Source: Trichostrongylus colubriformis | Lineage: Eukaryota; Nematoda; Chromadorea; Rhabditida; Trichostrongylidae | Direction of reading: 5' to 3' | Assembly (NCBI GenBank): GCA_963978905.1 | Contig: OZ022257.1 | Coordinates: 9,198,509-9,262,508, forward strand | Length of the DNA: 64,000 bases | Part shown: piece by piece, positions 1-17,038 of the stretch | Layout: the number at the start of each line of letters is the position of its first letter | How positions within the stretch are numbered: position 1 is the stretch's first letter | Position numbers and translations under genes: made by a program | Notes under the pieces: model-generated | Database searches by the model: none | What the model was told of the DNA's origin: nothing | The model's input: only the letters and a program-made list of their open reading frames with translations

Positions 1-900
1 AGCTGTCACCCATCGTGACGCGCCAAACGCGACCATGGATTTTCTGCTCTGATAGCACAACCCTATGTTCAATGTATGCATTTTCTGCGTGTCTTCTGCA
101 TTACTGTCATGGCTTCAATGAGCAGCTGATATCCTTTAGGTGGTACAGAAAACAAAAAACCATAAAGTAAGACGTGTGCAAGTGCGACTGTAGGCTCACC
201 AAACCCGAGATGGATACAAAATTTAGCTTCATGCTTGATCGCTCAGCGGGGAGGCGTCGTCTAATAGCCAAGGCAAAGCTGAAGGTTTTCCTCACTGAAA
301 CAATGTTGTAATGCTTCATATTTTAGGCTTACGCTAAAAGTTCTGCCATTCGAGATATTGGCACGAAAAGATGGTTGGAAGGAAAATTGACGGCCTACAA
401 TCCGTCTCAATTTCATCAGCGAATAGACAGCAGACCAACATATGAACGGCCTCATGTGCCACAAAGAAATTACATACGGTAACTTTGTTTGCTAAATTCG
501 TAGTGGCTACTTATCATATAAATTTATTGTGTTAGCTTATACTCAATTACATAATGGAACTTATCAGCAACATGGTTACCGTTTTCATATCACTTTAATT
601 TTATTACTATTTGGGCTATCACGCGCTACTGCACGAATAACACGGTAGAAATATGTGCTGTGGAAATGGTCGATACTCACCAATCGATATCGAAGCAGAC
701 CACGTCGCTACTCTTTGTCACAGCTGACGGATCGGAGCAGGAACGAAATTTGTTGACCCGCCGGGTATCCAGCTATTGCGTTATTGCGGTCAGTATTTGG
801 AAAAAAAAACGGGACTTTGAATGGGGATTGATGTAGTTCATCAGTATCACATGTAGTCCCGTTGTTTATACAGAGTCTCGAGCGGGCGCCAGCAACTTCT
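1..900. other. Unassigned sequence at the window's left edge
   Basis: I see no recognisable gene. Short open frames on the minus strand (for example 261-464 and 708-908) have no domain or splice structure I can support. The stretch borders the 3' end of the RTE element that begins near 905. Confidence 0.5.
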
Positions 901-904
901 CCAC

Positions 905-2450
905 ACATAGATGTCGTCAGTCAGAGCAGTCCAATGGACAATTGTGGCTCCAGGGTTACACAGCCTCTCAATTCTTTCGCGCGGAGCGCTTGAAAACGTC
1001 TGACTATCGGACCGGCGGTCGTCCAGGTGTTCGTTGACGTTCCGAGAGATCCAGTCGGGAATCGCTCTGGTTCAGCGGTTATCATGAAATGCAGTGACAT
1101 GTCCGGCCCATCTATTCAGAGATTCCTAGGCTAATATGACGGCGTCCTTGACCTTCGCTCGTCGACGGAGCTCGTGACTGCAGAATTGGGAGACGGTCGT
1201 TTGGCGCGGCCCCTTGGAGCTAATTTGCCGATGGGGCACTGCCAAAGCTCCTCCCCTAAAAAGGCTTAGGTAAATCTGGGAGAGTCCAGATGGCCCATCC
1301 GTCCCATTGGCAAATTAGCTGCAAGGGCCGCGCCAAACGACATACACCCTGCAGAATTCCCTTTTGCGCTTGTGTTTATCGGGACACTCCGAGCATCGTC
1401 CTTTTGATGGCGCGTCCGATGACGCCGACCGCGTACTTTTCTTGCCTATGTAAAATTTAATCTTCTGAGGCAAATGTAAGGCAAAAAGGACTGCAGAATA
1501 GAAGATGGGCCTAAAGCCGGATGTCAGTCGTCATTTTCACTACTCCCTCGGTGGTCATAAAGGCTTCACATCTCTTCGCTTCCTCCTGCTCAGCTCTGGT
1601 GCTAAGTCGTTTATCAAATTAACTTCCTGACTTAGTGCTCAAGCTGAGGCATCGTGATTTCGTTCCGTTGAACGTGAATGGGACACGAGGTGCCAACTCC
1701 TTCCTCACGAACGTCGTTTCCGATTGCTTCAGCTGTAAACCAACTTTTCCCCACTTGCAGTCGAAATCAACTAGCATTTGCTCCGCTAGCTGGATTGATG
1801 TTATGAGCACGATATTGTCAGCGAAGCGGGAGTGATGCCGGCCATCGACCTTCACTTCCATGCCCCCCATTCCATTTTACGCGTGACGTTCTCAAGAGTG
1901 GCACTGAAAAAGTTTGGACGAGATGAAATCCTCTTGTCGAATTTGTCGCTTCACGACCGTAGTGATTTCTGTGTAGTAGGATGAAATTCTGGTCGTGAAG
2001 CTGCTGTAGAGCTCACGATGTCTTTATATGAACTGAGTAGCACATCTTGATTTTCCAGGGGCTCAATGGGCGCTTTCGTCTCAACGGAGTCGAAGGCCTT
2101 TTCCAAATCGATGAATATGAGACATAATCTTCTCGTACTCTCACGATCCTCACTGATAGACCGTGTGGATGTGATCGATTGCACTAAACCTCCTCGGGAA
2201 CCTTGCTTCCTTGCATAACGTCCTACGAATAATGTTCAGGCAACTCGAATCAGTAGGACTAAAGTGAAAATGTTGTAGACCAAAGACAGCAGGCAGATTA
2301 GGCGACAATTGCCAATGTCGTGCACATCTCCATTGTTACCAGCACTGGTGCTCTTTTCTCCTTGAGTTCTTATTTGTCACCTCTCCGCATTGCTTAGATG
2401 AAGTCGGTGGTACTCATCGTCAATGTTTTCGATAATGGAGTCCTACCATA
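905..2450 (-). mobile_element. Degenerate RTE-type non-LTR retrotransposon (reverse transcriptase remains)
   Basis: Read on the minus strand, pieces of an RTE-clade LINE polyprotein appear in the right order but in shifting frames. Near 2400 is a segment reading DSIIENIDDEYHRL. Near 2300 is KKGDVHDIGNCRLICLLS, a reverse transcriptase core motif. Near 2190 is RFSAIDHIHTV, near 2110 CLIFIDLEKAFDSVET, and near 1810 RFADNIVLI, which is the [FY]xDD active-site box with the second Asp changed to Asn. At 1380-1610 and 900-1110 come the C-terminal parts, including IGRAIKRTMLGVSR and AGHVTAFHDNR. In-frame stops and frameshifts occur throughout, so this is a dead copy. The endonuclease domain expected upstream is not visible. 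I rely on remembered RTE motif order in hookworms and related worms. The class assignment is secure, the exact clade less so. Confidence 0.85.
1188..1348. mobile_element. 161-bp foldback element inserted in the RTE copy, with 10-bp target duplication
   Basis: The arms ACGGTCGTTTGGCGCGGCC (from about 1193) and its reverse complement (ending about 1341) flank a short centre containing ctcctcccctaaaaaggctt. The decamer CTGCAGAATT occurs directly on both sides, at 1178-1187 and 1349-1358, and is most simply a target-site duplication. The insertion splits the RTE coding remains after the MLGVSR motif. No coding capacity is present, so it is a non-autonomous MITE. Confidence 0.75.
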
Positions 2451-3430
2451 CTACAATAAATCACCGAGAGAAGTGAAGTGTTCCCGGTTGAAGTGTGTAT
2501 TGAGGCTCTCGTTTCACATGTTGAAAAGAGGAATCTTGCGTCGGTAAGAGTCAGTGGTCTGATCCCGTATATAAATTCAGAGCAACAGGGACGTAGGTCA
2601 CAGTACCTTTGTTCGAAAATATCGTGATCGATCTCTTCATGGGATTTTTCACATGGTGTCGCTCATGTTGATCGATGGGAGGGTCTTTGGAACTCCAAGT
2701 TACCACGGACCAAGCGCATGCAGGAAGCGTGTATGGGCATTACACATATGAATCACCCCAACACGGCGGAAGCAAGGAGCATATTCGGAATCTAGTTGCG
2801 TTTTAGGGCAAGTGTGGTGACTTTTGGTCCGCTATCAGCTCCTGGTCCGCGATTAGGACCCTATTCGCCTTTTTGGGCCGCACCACGTAGCCTTATCACG
2901 TAACGGTTGAAGATCCCTCAGCGAGAGAGGCCCATCAGTGAAGAAGATTCACGGTTTTGCTTTTGGAGCATTTCCTTTTACTGCTTATGGAAACAAATCC
3001 TCCCCATTCTAGTTTGACATTCTAATTACCTTGTCATGGATAGCGAGCAACATTCCCTTCTAGGAAATAGCAGCCGAATATAAGCTATAGATTTCTGCAT
3101 GCTCTGCATGGCACAGTTGATTCCCGGATCTTCAAAAGGAACTGACGCGTAAGTCATCCTACTCCCCCACGCTAAAGCTTCACTCTAAACAAAACATTAT
3201 ATATAATCATTAAAGATCTGGAACTTTGTGGAAATAACCATGTTTTTGATAGATTTCCTTTGGAATTCATCAGCTTGTTATTTGAAGGTATATGCCAGTT
3301 GATGACGCTGTCGATATGTACAAAAAGAGATGTATGACTGTTGGAACTCTGTCGAAGGTTATCGCTTGTCCTTCTCTTTCCGCTCATATGTTTTCGTATG
3401 GTAGAGATATCGAGTCAATTAAAGCGGGAG
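2451..3430. other. Intergenic, no gene seen
   Basis: No domain, tRNA or obvious inverted repeat was recognised. The short minus-strand open frame at 3172-3387 lacks supporting splice sites or similarity. Confidence 0.4.
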
Positions 3431-3616
3431 ATGGCGCAAAATTTTAACCGACGTCAAAGCTCCTTTTCCTCCACAGGCCTAGGCTGAAGCGGATGAGACA
3501 GATGCTTTGGCTGATGATTTTTAATGCGGGAGGAGGGGATACATTAATTTAAGCCTAAGTCTAAGGAGTGAAGGAGCTTCGACGTCGGTGAAAAGTTGCG
3601 TCTACCCTCCCCCTCC
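3431..3616. mobile_element. MITE with ACTTTGCGTC / GACGTCAAAGCTCC-type arms, copy 1
   Basis: Imperfect inverted arms: the left arm holds CCGACGTCAAAGCTCCTTTT and CCTAGGCTGAAG, the right arm AAGCCTAAGTCTAAGGAG and GGAGCTTCGACGTCGG. The centre holds gatgagacagatgctttgg. A second, longer copy with the same arms and centre lies at about 42325-42545, so this is a mobile family and not a chance hairpin. Confidence 0.7.
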
Positions 3617-4010
3617 GAATGTAACAAACTAATCTCCTTGATTTATGGGCATAGATAAAGGGTACACCTGGAGTCGGATTTCTTGACAGGGGGATCGTAT
3701 TTGACCGGACAGGAAAGGGGGTCGTACCTGCAGAGGTCAGCGATAAGCCTAACAATCTGAACCTTCAATAAGCAGATAAGAGGCAAGGGGCATTTCACAA
3801 CGTCCGCTCAAGGAAATGCGGAATAAATATTTTTCTCTTCAGATAAAAGTGCGTAGCAATAAAACACATCGCAGCTATACAAACCACCTACAGCTACTGG
3901 TATGTTAGAGGTCACAAAGGGGATGAAAGTCGTATTTGGTCCCCTAGAGGGGAGGGGTCGTACTCAAGCGGTTATTTCCTCGACACCCAAGAGTACCCTG
4001 TGTATAAGGG
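3617..4010. repeat. Dispersed repeat fragment (unclassified)
   Basis: The segment includes cagataagaggcaaggggca, ctactggtatgttagaggtc and a motif ending ttatttcctcgacaccca. Related sequence recurs at about 44320-45170, where it is split by a TTAA-site MITE, and shorter at about 54890-55000. It has no recognisable coding capacity. Class unknown. Confidence 0.55.
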
Positions 4011-5436
4011 TGCTTTAAAGTGAATCCATTTCTTAGCAATCTAATGCCTTTTCTTCGTACCTATTGACACTCACATAGTGATATGCTTGGAACACTCCTT
4101 CAATGGCAAGCATTCAAGACACCGAAAAGTCGACTTACGTGCAAGGTGGTTCTTCCATCTCACCACCCAAGCCTTTTCCCGACCGTGTACCTTCCAACTA
4201 ACCTTTTTGAGCGACTGGCAGAAGTCATTGCATGAGCCGTCAGGAGCACCTGGAAGCCTCCTCAACCCGCAAAGAAAATTGATGGTGCGTCATCCCGAAG
4301 AAGTTAATTAAAACTTGAGAACTAATTTCCCACACAACCGCGGATCGACTTCAAGCGAACAACGAACAAAGAGAATTTGAAAAGATTCGCTTTTATATTT
4401 TTTGACCATTCTCCTAAATTATTTTAAAGCACTTATTCCAGTATTGGCTATCTCCAGCCACGTGGGCCTCGCGAAGGGATAAGGAATTGAATCTGTCAGC
4501 GTCGTTGAGTCGTGGAAATTATACATATACCAACAGATATAACAGGTGAGTGAAAAGAGAATTCCTTGATTCCGCTAATTCTTGATAAGTTTTTTTTCAT
4601 CTGGAACGTGAAGCTGAAGAGGAAGCAATTTAGTGTCCGATGTTTCGAATCTAATTTTTGACCGGTGATTGCAGTGAAGATGTGAGGAGTTTCTTCCTCG
4701 CTGTGACATCTTCTTTTTATCACTGTTTGTAGTGAAATTAGTTAAGCGAGTTGTTATGTTGCTTTTCCAAGCATCAGTTCCAATTCTCTTCGCTCATTCC
4801 CAGTCTTTTTCGGGCTTCAATAGTTTTTTGCTTGCTATCAAATTATTCTCTTTCACTGCAAGCCACTTTCTTTAGGTATAGTCATCATGAGACGCACATA
4901 ATCAGGTGATTTAAGCTGACTTCATGAGTAACTATGTACAGTCCAGTTCCCGGGCGTGCCATCCAAGTCCGTAGGCCTCGCCCTGCCAGCCGTCGGAAAA
5001 TGGACTGTACATATTCTAGCACAGGACCTAAACAATGAGACACCTGAATTACTTCACTGACTACTTGTTTACCACTTCTCTTGGCCCCATATGATATTAT
5101 ATGATACTCTATCTCTGACCACAAAATATATGTGTTCACAGATGATCTTTTCTAAATAAATGAGTTTTCAGATTCGCCAGCCGCCTATACTAAGTGAAAA
5201 CTGCCGCCTATGCCATCGGTCTATCAGCAATCAATTGTCTTATCGACGTTCCGTTCCGTTTGCTCTTTTGCTCACATATTTACGAAGGAATATTAAATAA
5301 ATCTTTTATTCTTATGTTGTCGTAACAGCGTTCATGGTCCCTTTATCTCCGTAGTAGATAGATAAGAAGTGGCCTGACTGTCTGGTGAAGCTGGCAGCCT
5401 TCAAATTCACAGACAGTTTGCAGGGCTTCAGCTCAG
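4011..5436. other. Intergenic with one small hairpin
   Basis: No gene recognised. Perfect 11-bp inverted arms TGTACAGTCCA at 4935-4945 and its complement at 5001-5011 bound a GC-rich loop. This may be a small decayed MITE. Confidence 0.4.
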
Positions 5437-5583
5437 TAAGGCGGCGTTCATATTCAACGCTGGCATGACGTATTGCGTTTACAGGCAGCGAGGCAGAGTG
5501 ACACGGGGGAGGTGCAGTGACGAAACAGGAAGCGAGAAAGGGTGGCGTGGGCGGAGACGCAGAGTATGATCGCGGTCTAAAAC
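5437..5583. mobile_element. GCC-end MITE family, copy at 5.4 kb
   Basis: This belongs to a short family (about 100-200 bp) whose ends resemble GGCCGCGTTCATACTTTGCGG and its complement, with inner text like GCAGCGAGGCAGAGTGGCAC and GGAGGTGCAGAGAC. Here the left end reads aggcggcgttcata and the right end gcagagtatgatcgcgg. Diverged copy. Confidence 0.7.
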
Positions 5584-6232
5584 TAACAAAAGGCCACCTC
5601 AGACCGTTTCAGTGAGGTGCTCTCCAAACGCTGAAAAGCTCACAACTCCAGCACTTCAAACATGAGATCTGCTCTTTCAGGGGTACAGGCTTGTTCCTAT
5701 TGCTAATTTCTATTTTCCATTTTCATCAGCATTTCACCTTCGAAACTCCACTTCTTTGCAGTCCCAAGCCAGAATAAGGTGCTTCGACATAGTACTAGTT
5801 AAAGCGCTTTGTTCCCCTTGAGCCCTCTCTTAAAGCCTTCTATTTCGTGCCCTCACGGAAAATTACTTGATATCTTGAAATCGATCGAGCTTCCTTGAAC
5901 AAGAACATCGATCCAATGGCAGTTGAATTGGAAAGGTTGAGCTTTCACCTAGTTATACTCGTCAATATTTCAATGCTGTGACATTAATTACGAAATATTT
6001 TTTATTAATTTTGCGCGTGGACTACAAGCTCTACTCCCTACTAAAACTTATTGATTCCCCTTTAAAGGTGTGGTGTTACAATAAAAATTGGTCAAAAAAG
6101 GCTCTACACGTGTCCAACGGTGGCTCCTACAGGCTCCTCCAGGTTTGAAACAGAACATGTCGCGCTTCGTTCTCCCCTAACCCTTCTCTGGAGCATTATT
6201 GCTTTTTTTCCTATAGGAAACACCTGATGTCC

Positions 6233-6317
6233 AATTGAAATCGACCGAGCTTCTCTGAACAAGGGCATCGGTCGAATTGAAATCGACCGAGCTTCTCTGA
6301 ACAAGGGCATCGGTCGA
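6233..6317. repeat. Tandem duplication, 42-bp unit x2
   Basis: Two essentially identical 42-bp units begin at 6233 and 6275 (aattgaaatcgaccgagctt...). A diverged version of the unit lies near 5878. The surrounding 5.6-7.1 kb holds no gene I recognise. Confidence 0.85.
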
Positions 6318-7151
6318 ATGCCAGTTGAATTGGATAGGTCAGCGTTCACCTAATTATAATCGCCAGTCATTTCAATATTCAACTCGTTTGTGGAGCAAGT
6401 TCTCCGACGTGTAAGAGCGGCTTCAATTCCGGAACCGCATCGCTATGGTCCTTCACATAAACGACTCCATTTATGGAACATAATCACGAGGAGTTGATTG
6501 AGGTGGATGGGTATGGCTAACATTCCCTATTACTGATGTATACTTCACTCGAGGAAGTCGCTCCTTGCAGTCAGGATGATGTTTCGATTTCACCTTCAAC
6601 TTTTCGCACGTCTCACGATGGAATCCTGCTTACTGCATATATTATTTGTATTATTACTGCAAACAAGATTTGCCAGAGCAGGCCGTATACGTAAACGAAG
6701 ACCACCCCGTTATTTTCACGGACATAAGAAAGGGTTCAGGTGAGAGCATTCACAGCACTTTTTCGCTCGATCGCCATCCCTGACACCCCGTACATCGATA
6801 CTGGTCGGTCAAGCAGTTGCCGCCTTCGCTTCCTCCTACAGTACTTCACGAAGCCCGTGTTCTCCGTAGTCCCACGTACTCTGCAGTCTGTATCTACTCT
6901 TTCACATGAACTGATCGCTCCACTAATAACTGACAAATATGACAAATAGTTGTGTCCACCAACCCACGAAATGCTACAAACGATACATCACAAATTTCAT
7001 TACATAAGAACTCTACATAAATTACATGCTACGAAAAGGGAAACCTACACAACTACAGAAAAGTGTACGCTCATGGTGGTGACTAACTGAACAAAACATA
7101 AAATACCACAACTTTGATTCAGAGCGCAGATAAGCAAGCGTAGTAGACTTC

Positions 7152-11568
<4,417 letters not shown>

Positions 11569-11731
11569 CTAAGAATATCGACGTCACGAACAGTTCTAAA
11601 GCAAATAGTGACTGAGTAGTGATTGAAAACAGAAACGAAGCGCACCAGAATCCCTCCCATGATTTGTGGATGATGTTTGTAAATGTATAAAAATCTTGAT
11701 CAATCAAACGTTATGTGGACAATTAAGACGA

Positions 11732-12291
11732 TTACACCACCAGGACACAAGTCTTCAGATGAACACGAAACGATCGTAACGCCGGTATTCTGAGCAAAAT
11801 ATGCTTATTATAATAACGATTGCTGAAGTGATAGAGCAGGCGAATCCAGATGAGGGCCACTTTCACACACAAGAACCCAGCGCCTACGTGAATTGCGTCA
11901 GATCGGGACGGCAGCAAACGGCTAACTGACGGCGCCGCCGAACGGGGTTGCGAGGCGCAGAAAAACACTGCCCGGTCCCGCCCCAGAACGATCGATTCGG
12001 GAAGGAGTATGGGCACGGGAATAGAAAAGAGCCAATGCACAACACACAACGATGAATAATGTGATTTGTCGGAAGCACAATCGATGGTACTGCCAGGGTG
12101 ATACGGCTGGTTGGTCCTGCAGAAGGACAGTGGCCTGCATCCGGAATCGACGACGTTGAAGCAAGAATGGTGATGAACGTACGGTAGCGCTGAATGCAGA
12201 TGGAATGAAATAGATGAGCAGACCGACGCGTGGCACTTAAATAGTCGCTCGATTTTATCAATATCGATACAAACCGATCAACAGACAACAA
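11732..12291 (-). other. GC-rich region upstream of GAPDH, open in all three minus frames
   Basis: Minus-strand frames at 11732-12049, 11884-12291 and 11922-12236 overlap and give unrelated, Arg/Ser/Pro/Cys-rich translations, as expected from stop-poor non-coding DNA. I recognise no domain. Its place 0.25-0.8 kb upstream of the GAPDH start makes a promoter role plausible, but I could identify no specific element. Confidence 0.35.
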
Positions 12292-12977
12292 ACGGAAGAA
12301 TGATCTTCATGAATTTCGCCAGACAATATATGGAAATGAGGTTGAGCCGCCATGAAAATCGCGATTATCCGGTACTCCCTCCCGCGATCGATACGACGAG
12401 GATTCCACGATTTTCCTGTTCCAATGAATTGATATGTTATCATATCTTCTGTGGATCCAGCGACTTTCGTGATCCTCTAGCACGACAGAAGCTTAGAATC
12501 ACATCAAAATGCGCTGTATACAAGTATAGTTGTTAGAAACTGCAGTGAGAGGGAGGGGGGAAGGGGGAAGCTTTAGCAATATGCTACAAAATTGTAAAAA
12601 ATTGCAAAATTGACCAGTAACGTGCTACTACACACGTCAATAACTTTTATATTCAGGTATGTTCCTCAAAGCTACGGAAAACGATCTTCTTTTATACGAC
12701 CTATTAGGTCATTCGGAGAGTTCGTGCGGTTTGGAATGTTCCATTTTCTGAATTATTTTTTGGTTCTTTCCTAAGTTCCTTATGCCATATTGAGGCCCGC
12801 TTCTCGCTGTATTGAAGCATAGTAACGTTTATGCCTTGAAATCAATTTTGAATTTCTCTGAAATCTTTGGAACATAATGGACAAACGGCATATCCACACA
12901 CGTCCACGTGCTCTCTTCTTCTCCGGAGCATTAACAACACATTTCTCAACTCCATCGTGACTCCATTGTTCTACAGA

Positions 12978-13019
12978 ATTCGATTCTCAACTCATCGTGA
13001 CATTAGTTGAGAATCGAAT
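12978..13019. repeat. Perfect 15-bp hairpin
   Basis: ATTCGATTCTCAACT at 12978-12992 is followed after 12 bases by its exact reverse complement at 13005-13019. It lies in an otherwise featureless gap (12540-13240). It may be a small MITE remnant. I saw no T-tract suggesting a terminator, and intrinsic terminators are not expected in this kind of genome. Confidence 0.6.
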
Positions 13020-13241
13020 GATCTTCACAATGGTCGGAAAAAGATCAAAGATCGTAGCGGTCACCTTTGTCAGCAGTGCGCAGCGGCGGTATGGTGGTCT
13101 AAGTTGCCCTAATCCACTATAGCTTCACGGATTCTGACGAAACTATTACGGCCGTGAAAATCCCGACGAGATCACAAACTGCGAATAATGAGCCCAGCAT
13201 TAGCTAATAGGAAGAAACTTATGCCTTGATTCAAGAGAACT

Positions 13242-13370
13242 GACTACGTTTACAGGCAGCAAGGCAGAGTGGCACGGTGGAGGTGCAGAGACGAAGCAAG
13301 CAACGAGCCAGGATAGCAGGGCGAAAACACGACCCGCCGCCGGCTCCGCAAAGTATGAACGCGGTTAAAC
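13242..13370. mobile_element. GCC-end MITE family, copy at 13.3 kb (left end missing)
   Basis: The internal GCAGAGTGGCACGGTGGAGG and GCAGAGACGAAGCAAG text and the right end CCGGCTCCGCAAAGTATGAA are present, but the usual left end GGCCGCGTTCATAC is absent. Two further fragmentary copies appear at about 13961-14084 and 14278-14355. Confidence 0.65.
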
Positions 13371-14439
13371 ACTGGCGCATCCACCATACTAAGCTAACCT
13401 GATCCTCCGATTACCATTTCTTCAAGCGTCTGAGCAACTTTCCGCGATGAAACGCTTTAAGACCAAACACGATGCTGAAGCGACCCTAAAGGAATCCACT
13501 GCCCCTAGATCTCCACAGCCTTGGGCAACCGAAGTAAGCAAGCGTGTATCACTCTGACAAAAAACTGGCGTCTGTTATGGTTCTTATGTTGATCGATAAA
13601 ATTATATTTCGGCCGAGATATGGGCATTTGAAATTAAAGGGCGGAAACCGCAAGAACTTCCCGTGCGACGTAATACATTTGAGTCTTTTTTCTGTATAAG
13701 TAGGAGGATGTAAGTATTCGTTCTAGCAAGGAGTACGAATCCTCGAGACAAGTGGTTTTTGGTTGTTGTCTTGTAGTTCTTGTAATCCGTTCTTTACTTC
13801 CTGTTCAAGAATCATGTTAAAAATATGTTATCACATCACATTAAGCAGATTGTTCCATCTCCTATTAATATATCACCAAGGTGACTGACCTTGGTAAATG
13901 AGAAAAACAAAACGACGGCATTTCAGAAGAACGTCGCCTCACAAACAAACACAAAGTACGACGAAAGGCTGCCTTCGTACCCAGCAGCCCAGCAGTAATG
14001 CCGCCGTGCCTGCCAGCGGCAGGGTCAATGGGCAGCTGCGCTTACGTGCAGCGAGGCAAAGTAAGGCTGTGTTCATACCCAACTGAATGAGATTTTCGAC
14101 GAAGATTTGGAATTTTCGGCGATGCCACGTCAGTCTACCTGCATGAAAGCAAGTATCCGAAAGCGCCAATCCGGTAATTCGCCGGAAATCACAGATCACG
14201 AATATGCGGGTACTCTTATTGTTTTGATCGATACGCATCTTTTTTAAACGCTAGGAATCCGATACCCATTCATTTGCGGGCATGAACGCAGCTTCATATG
14301 GGGGAAGACGCAGTCACACTCTGCCGCCGGTACCGCAGAGTTTGAAGGCCGCCGGTTGCGTACCGCTATGTCTAAAAATCGCGCGGCCGCCCGCGGCTTG
14401 TGCAATTTGCTTCATCGCGTGCGACTGCGTAAACTCCCT

Positions 14440-16140
14440 TTGAATTTGTGCAAACTAATTATTTGCTTTCGTGATTTGAAATAAATTGCAAACAAGATCC
14501 AAAAACCTCCATAGAACCCATAGCAAACAAAAACGGAATTTGAGGCGCAGATTTCTTTGAAGGTACCCTATGGTATCAAATTATGGCGTCCTAAGCAGAA
14601 CTGCGCACCGACTGCAGCAAGTCGTGCTGATGGCGCCGCGAGTGCGACTTCGCAAGGTGACGGTACAAATCCGAAGGCGGCCTAACAGTTAGCACCTTTG
14701 GCGAACAGGGAACCACCTTGCTTATCAAGTGAATTGAGCGGTTTCACTTCGGTGAAAGCTCTGAAGATCACATTGTTGATCCCTACGATGCGTTTCTTTC
14801 GACTAATAGATACTCAAGTAGTCGCTCGGCGGCTGCGTGCAAGTCTGCAGACAGGTGTCTTTTCTTCCATTGAATGGAACATTCACTGGAGAGCCTGAGA
14901 CCATCAAGCTCATTAACGATCCCAGTTATACGTAAAGAACATGTGAAGATGAATTACACTTGAAAGCAGAGTGTGCAAAGCTCCGAGTGAGAAGAACGTC
15001 TGAAGCATTTCTGGCACGCTGATGATATCCATCAGGCTTCACTTTTTAGAAGCTAGTAACACATGCAATAACAGAGCAATCGGTTTACGTCCACACTGCT
15101 GCCATTACACGGGAACATCCGCACATTCTTTACATCGCAAACAAACAATTCAACAGGTGAATAAGCAGATACTGATTTTTGAAATTATTGATTTCGTTGG
15201 AAGCTGATTTTCATCGCAACGCGCGAAGCGAAAGTTATTACAAGGCTGTTGAGTCATGGGCAAAAGCTGTGGTCTCGTACGGGACTCGAACTCGCACTCC
15301 AAGCTTTTCGGGCATATGAGCTGAAAGCTTAAAGACATCGGGAGGGGGCATTTTTGGCTTACGGTAGCGTGGTTGAAGTGCGGACGAGTATCATTTGTCG
15401 CAATTGCACAAACTTGCCAATTTGACGCCTTGGCATGATGCCTGAGAAGTTTCAATACATCGAAAGTAGTCTTTATGCACAAATTTGATTTGTGCATAAA
15501 GAATCACGGCATAAGAATTGTGCATTTGTGCATAAAGAATCTACATAGCAATCACGTGTATCATTGCGTAATTATAATCTGACAAACTCGACAAATTTTA
15601 TGATATCGCCATTGTACTGACTCCTTTTTTCGCAATACCACATTCCTCCAGCAAACCAGGGTACAACCTTACATTGTGTGTATATCGATGTTGTTGGACT
15701 CCAATCAAACGATTTCCTCGTGCGGATGTTTAGTATTATGTTGAAGTACAGACGCGTCATCACAATACTACACCGTACCGTCGCCGACATCTCAGCCGCG
15801 CTATACGCTGGACAACCATGTGCACTAGTTACCCTTGTCCTCCTCGGGAAATGGCCCACTCCGCCACAGAACCTATTATGCAGTGATGACGTGTATCGTG
15901 TAAAATAGACTTGACTTCATGATAATCCACAATTCATTGACTCACCACAGTCAACACGCACAAAAACATCCAACAAAGCGAACTGCAGGTGTAACGTAGG
16001 TTCAATTTTACGAAGAAGTAAAAATCAACTGAATAGTGGTAACTGGATAAGATACAAACCGACACAAATAGATCATAGGAGTAAATGAAAACCATAGACA
16101 AATGAAGAGAATGTCTACATGCACTCCTTTCATTTCATGC
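14440..16140. other. Intergenic with an inverted/tandem 12-mer cluster
   Basis: No gene recognised. At 15472-15483 TTTATGCACAAA is followed by its complement TTTGTGCATAAA at 15489-15500, and by a further direct copy at 15525-15536. The rest shows no domain or tRNA. Confidence 0.45.
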
Positions 16141-16144
16141 AGGC

Positions 16145-17038
16145 GATCATCACCGCCTGGACCAGGCTTGCGCGTGGCCCAGTCTGTGCGAATCCTTCAC
16201 GACAAGCCATTGTCCATTCATTTGCTCGATAGCGCGTACAGCCTTCTGAAACGTAGTCTCGTGCTTCGAGTAATATGAAAACGAGTGATATTCACCTCTT
16301 TGCTGAGATAAGAAACAAAATCGTATCCTTTCGATTTTAACGTAGTCACATCCGGAATAACTTCTGTGTCGCTGAAAACACCAGGCGGTGATACTCTGCG
16401 ACTCGCAAGTTAAAACATCAAAGTACCTGACATCTTCAAATGGTGCAACGGTCTCCTTTGGTGCTTTGTAATCAACTTCGGGAGAAAAATCTTCAACGAA
16501 TACATAGAAGTGTTCTGAATGAAGGGTTACTTATTACATAACAACACGTAAGTACAACATTTCAAAACGTGATAATTGTGAAATACTGGTTGCGTAAACT
16601 TTGGGTTGCGGCTGTCCCTATTCCACCGCCCAATTCACCTTCATCTCCTAAAAACGGTAATGACGTAAAAAAAACCTGATGAACAATGAGTGAAGGTGTA
16701 AGACATACCATAACACGCAGCACCTTATCCTAAATAAAAGAAGTAACACAGCTGACTCGTGGATTACTTCAGGTGAAGCAACTTGCGAAAATCATAAAAG
16801 GAGCAATGGCAAAAACATAAATTAGACCGGTAATTCACGAAGCAAAGGCAGTTCTTCAACTTATTGTTCCATGCCAGAACCACCAATCCGAAATCTGTTT
16901 AGCGATATAGTATACAAATAATAGAGAAGGACTCACATCGAAAATTACTTTGGTCTTCGTAATGTTTCCGATCTGACCGAACAAGGTTTCAAAGAACTTT
17001 TCAGTGACAGAAGGATCCAGGTTTCCCACATAAATGCA
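16145..17038 (-). pseudogene. TIA-1/TIAR-type RNA-binding protein, intron-containing decayed copy
   Basis: Minus-strand pieces match RRM1 and RRM2 of TIAR proteins, which regulate splicing, translation and stress granules. About 17038-16937 gives IYVGNLDPSVTEKFFETLFG...KTKVIFD, then a GTGAGT donor. 16647-16587 gives EMKVNWAVE, then a TAG stop at 16620-16618, then GQPQPK. 16514-16427 gives HFYVFVEDFSPEVD (RNP2 of RRM2), 16371-16296 TLKSKGYDFVSY (RNP1), and 16245 onward KAVRAIEQMNGQWL. After that the frame breaks, although IRTDWATRKPG can still be read in another frame. Splice phases between the surviving exons are consistent, so this is a duplicated gene and not a processed mRNA copy. The middle of RRM1 and all of RRM3 were not found. 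The nonsense codon and the frameshift make a functional product very unlikely. Confidence 0.85.

Noticed and set aside
11884..12291. 135-residue minus-strand open frame upstream of GAPDH
   Set aside because: Other minus frames across the same GC-rich stretch are also open, and no family is recognised; probably promoter DNA.
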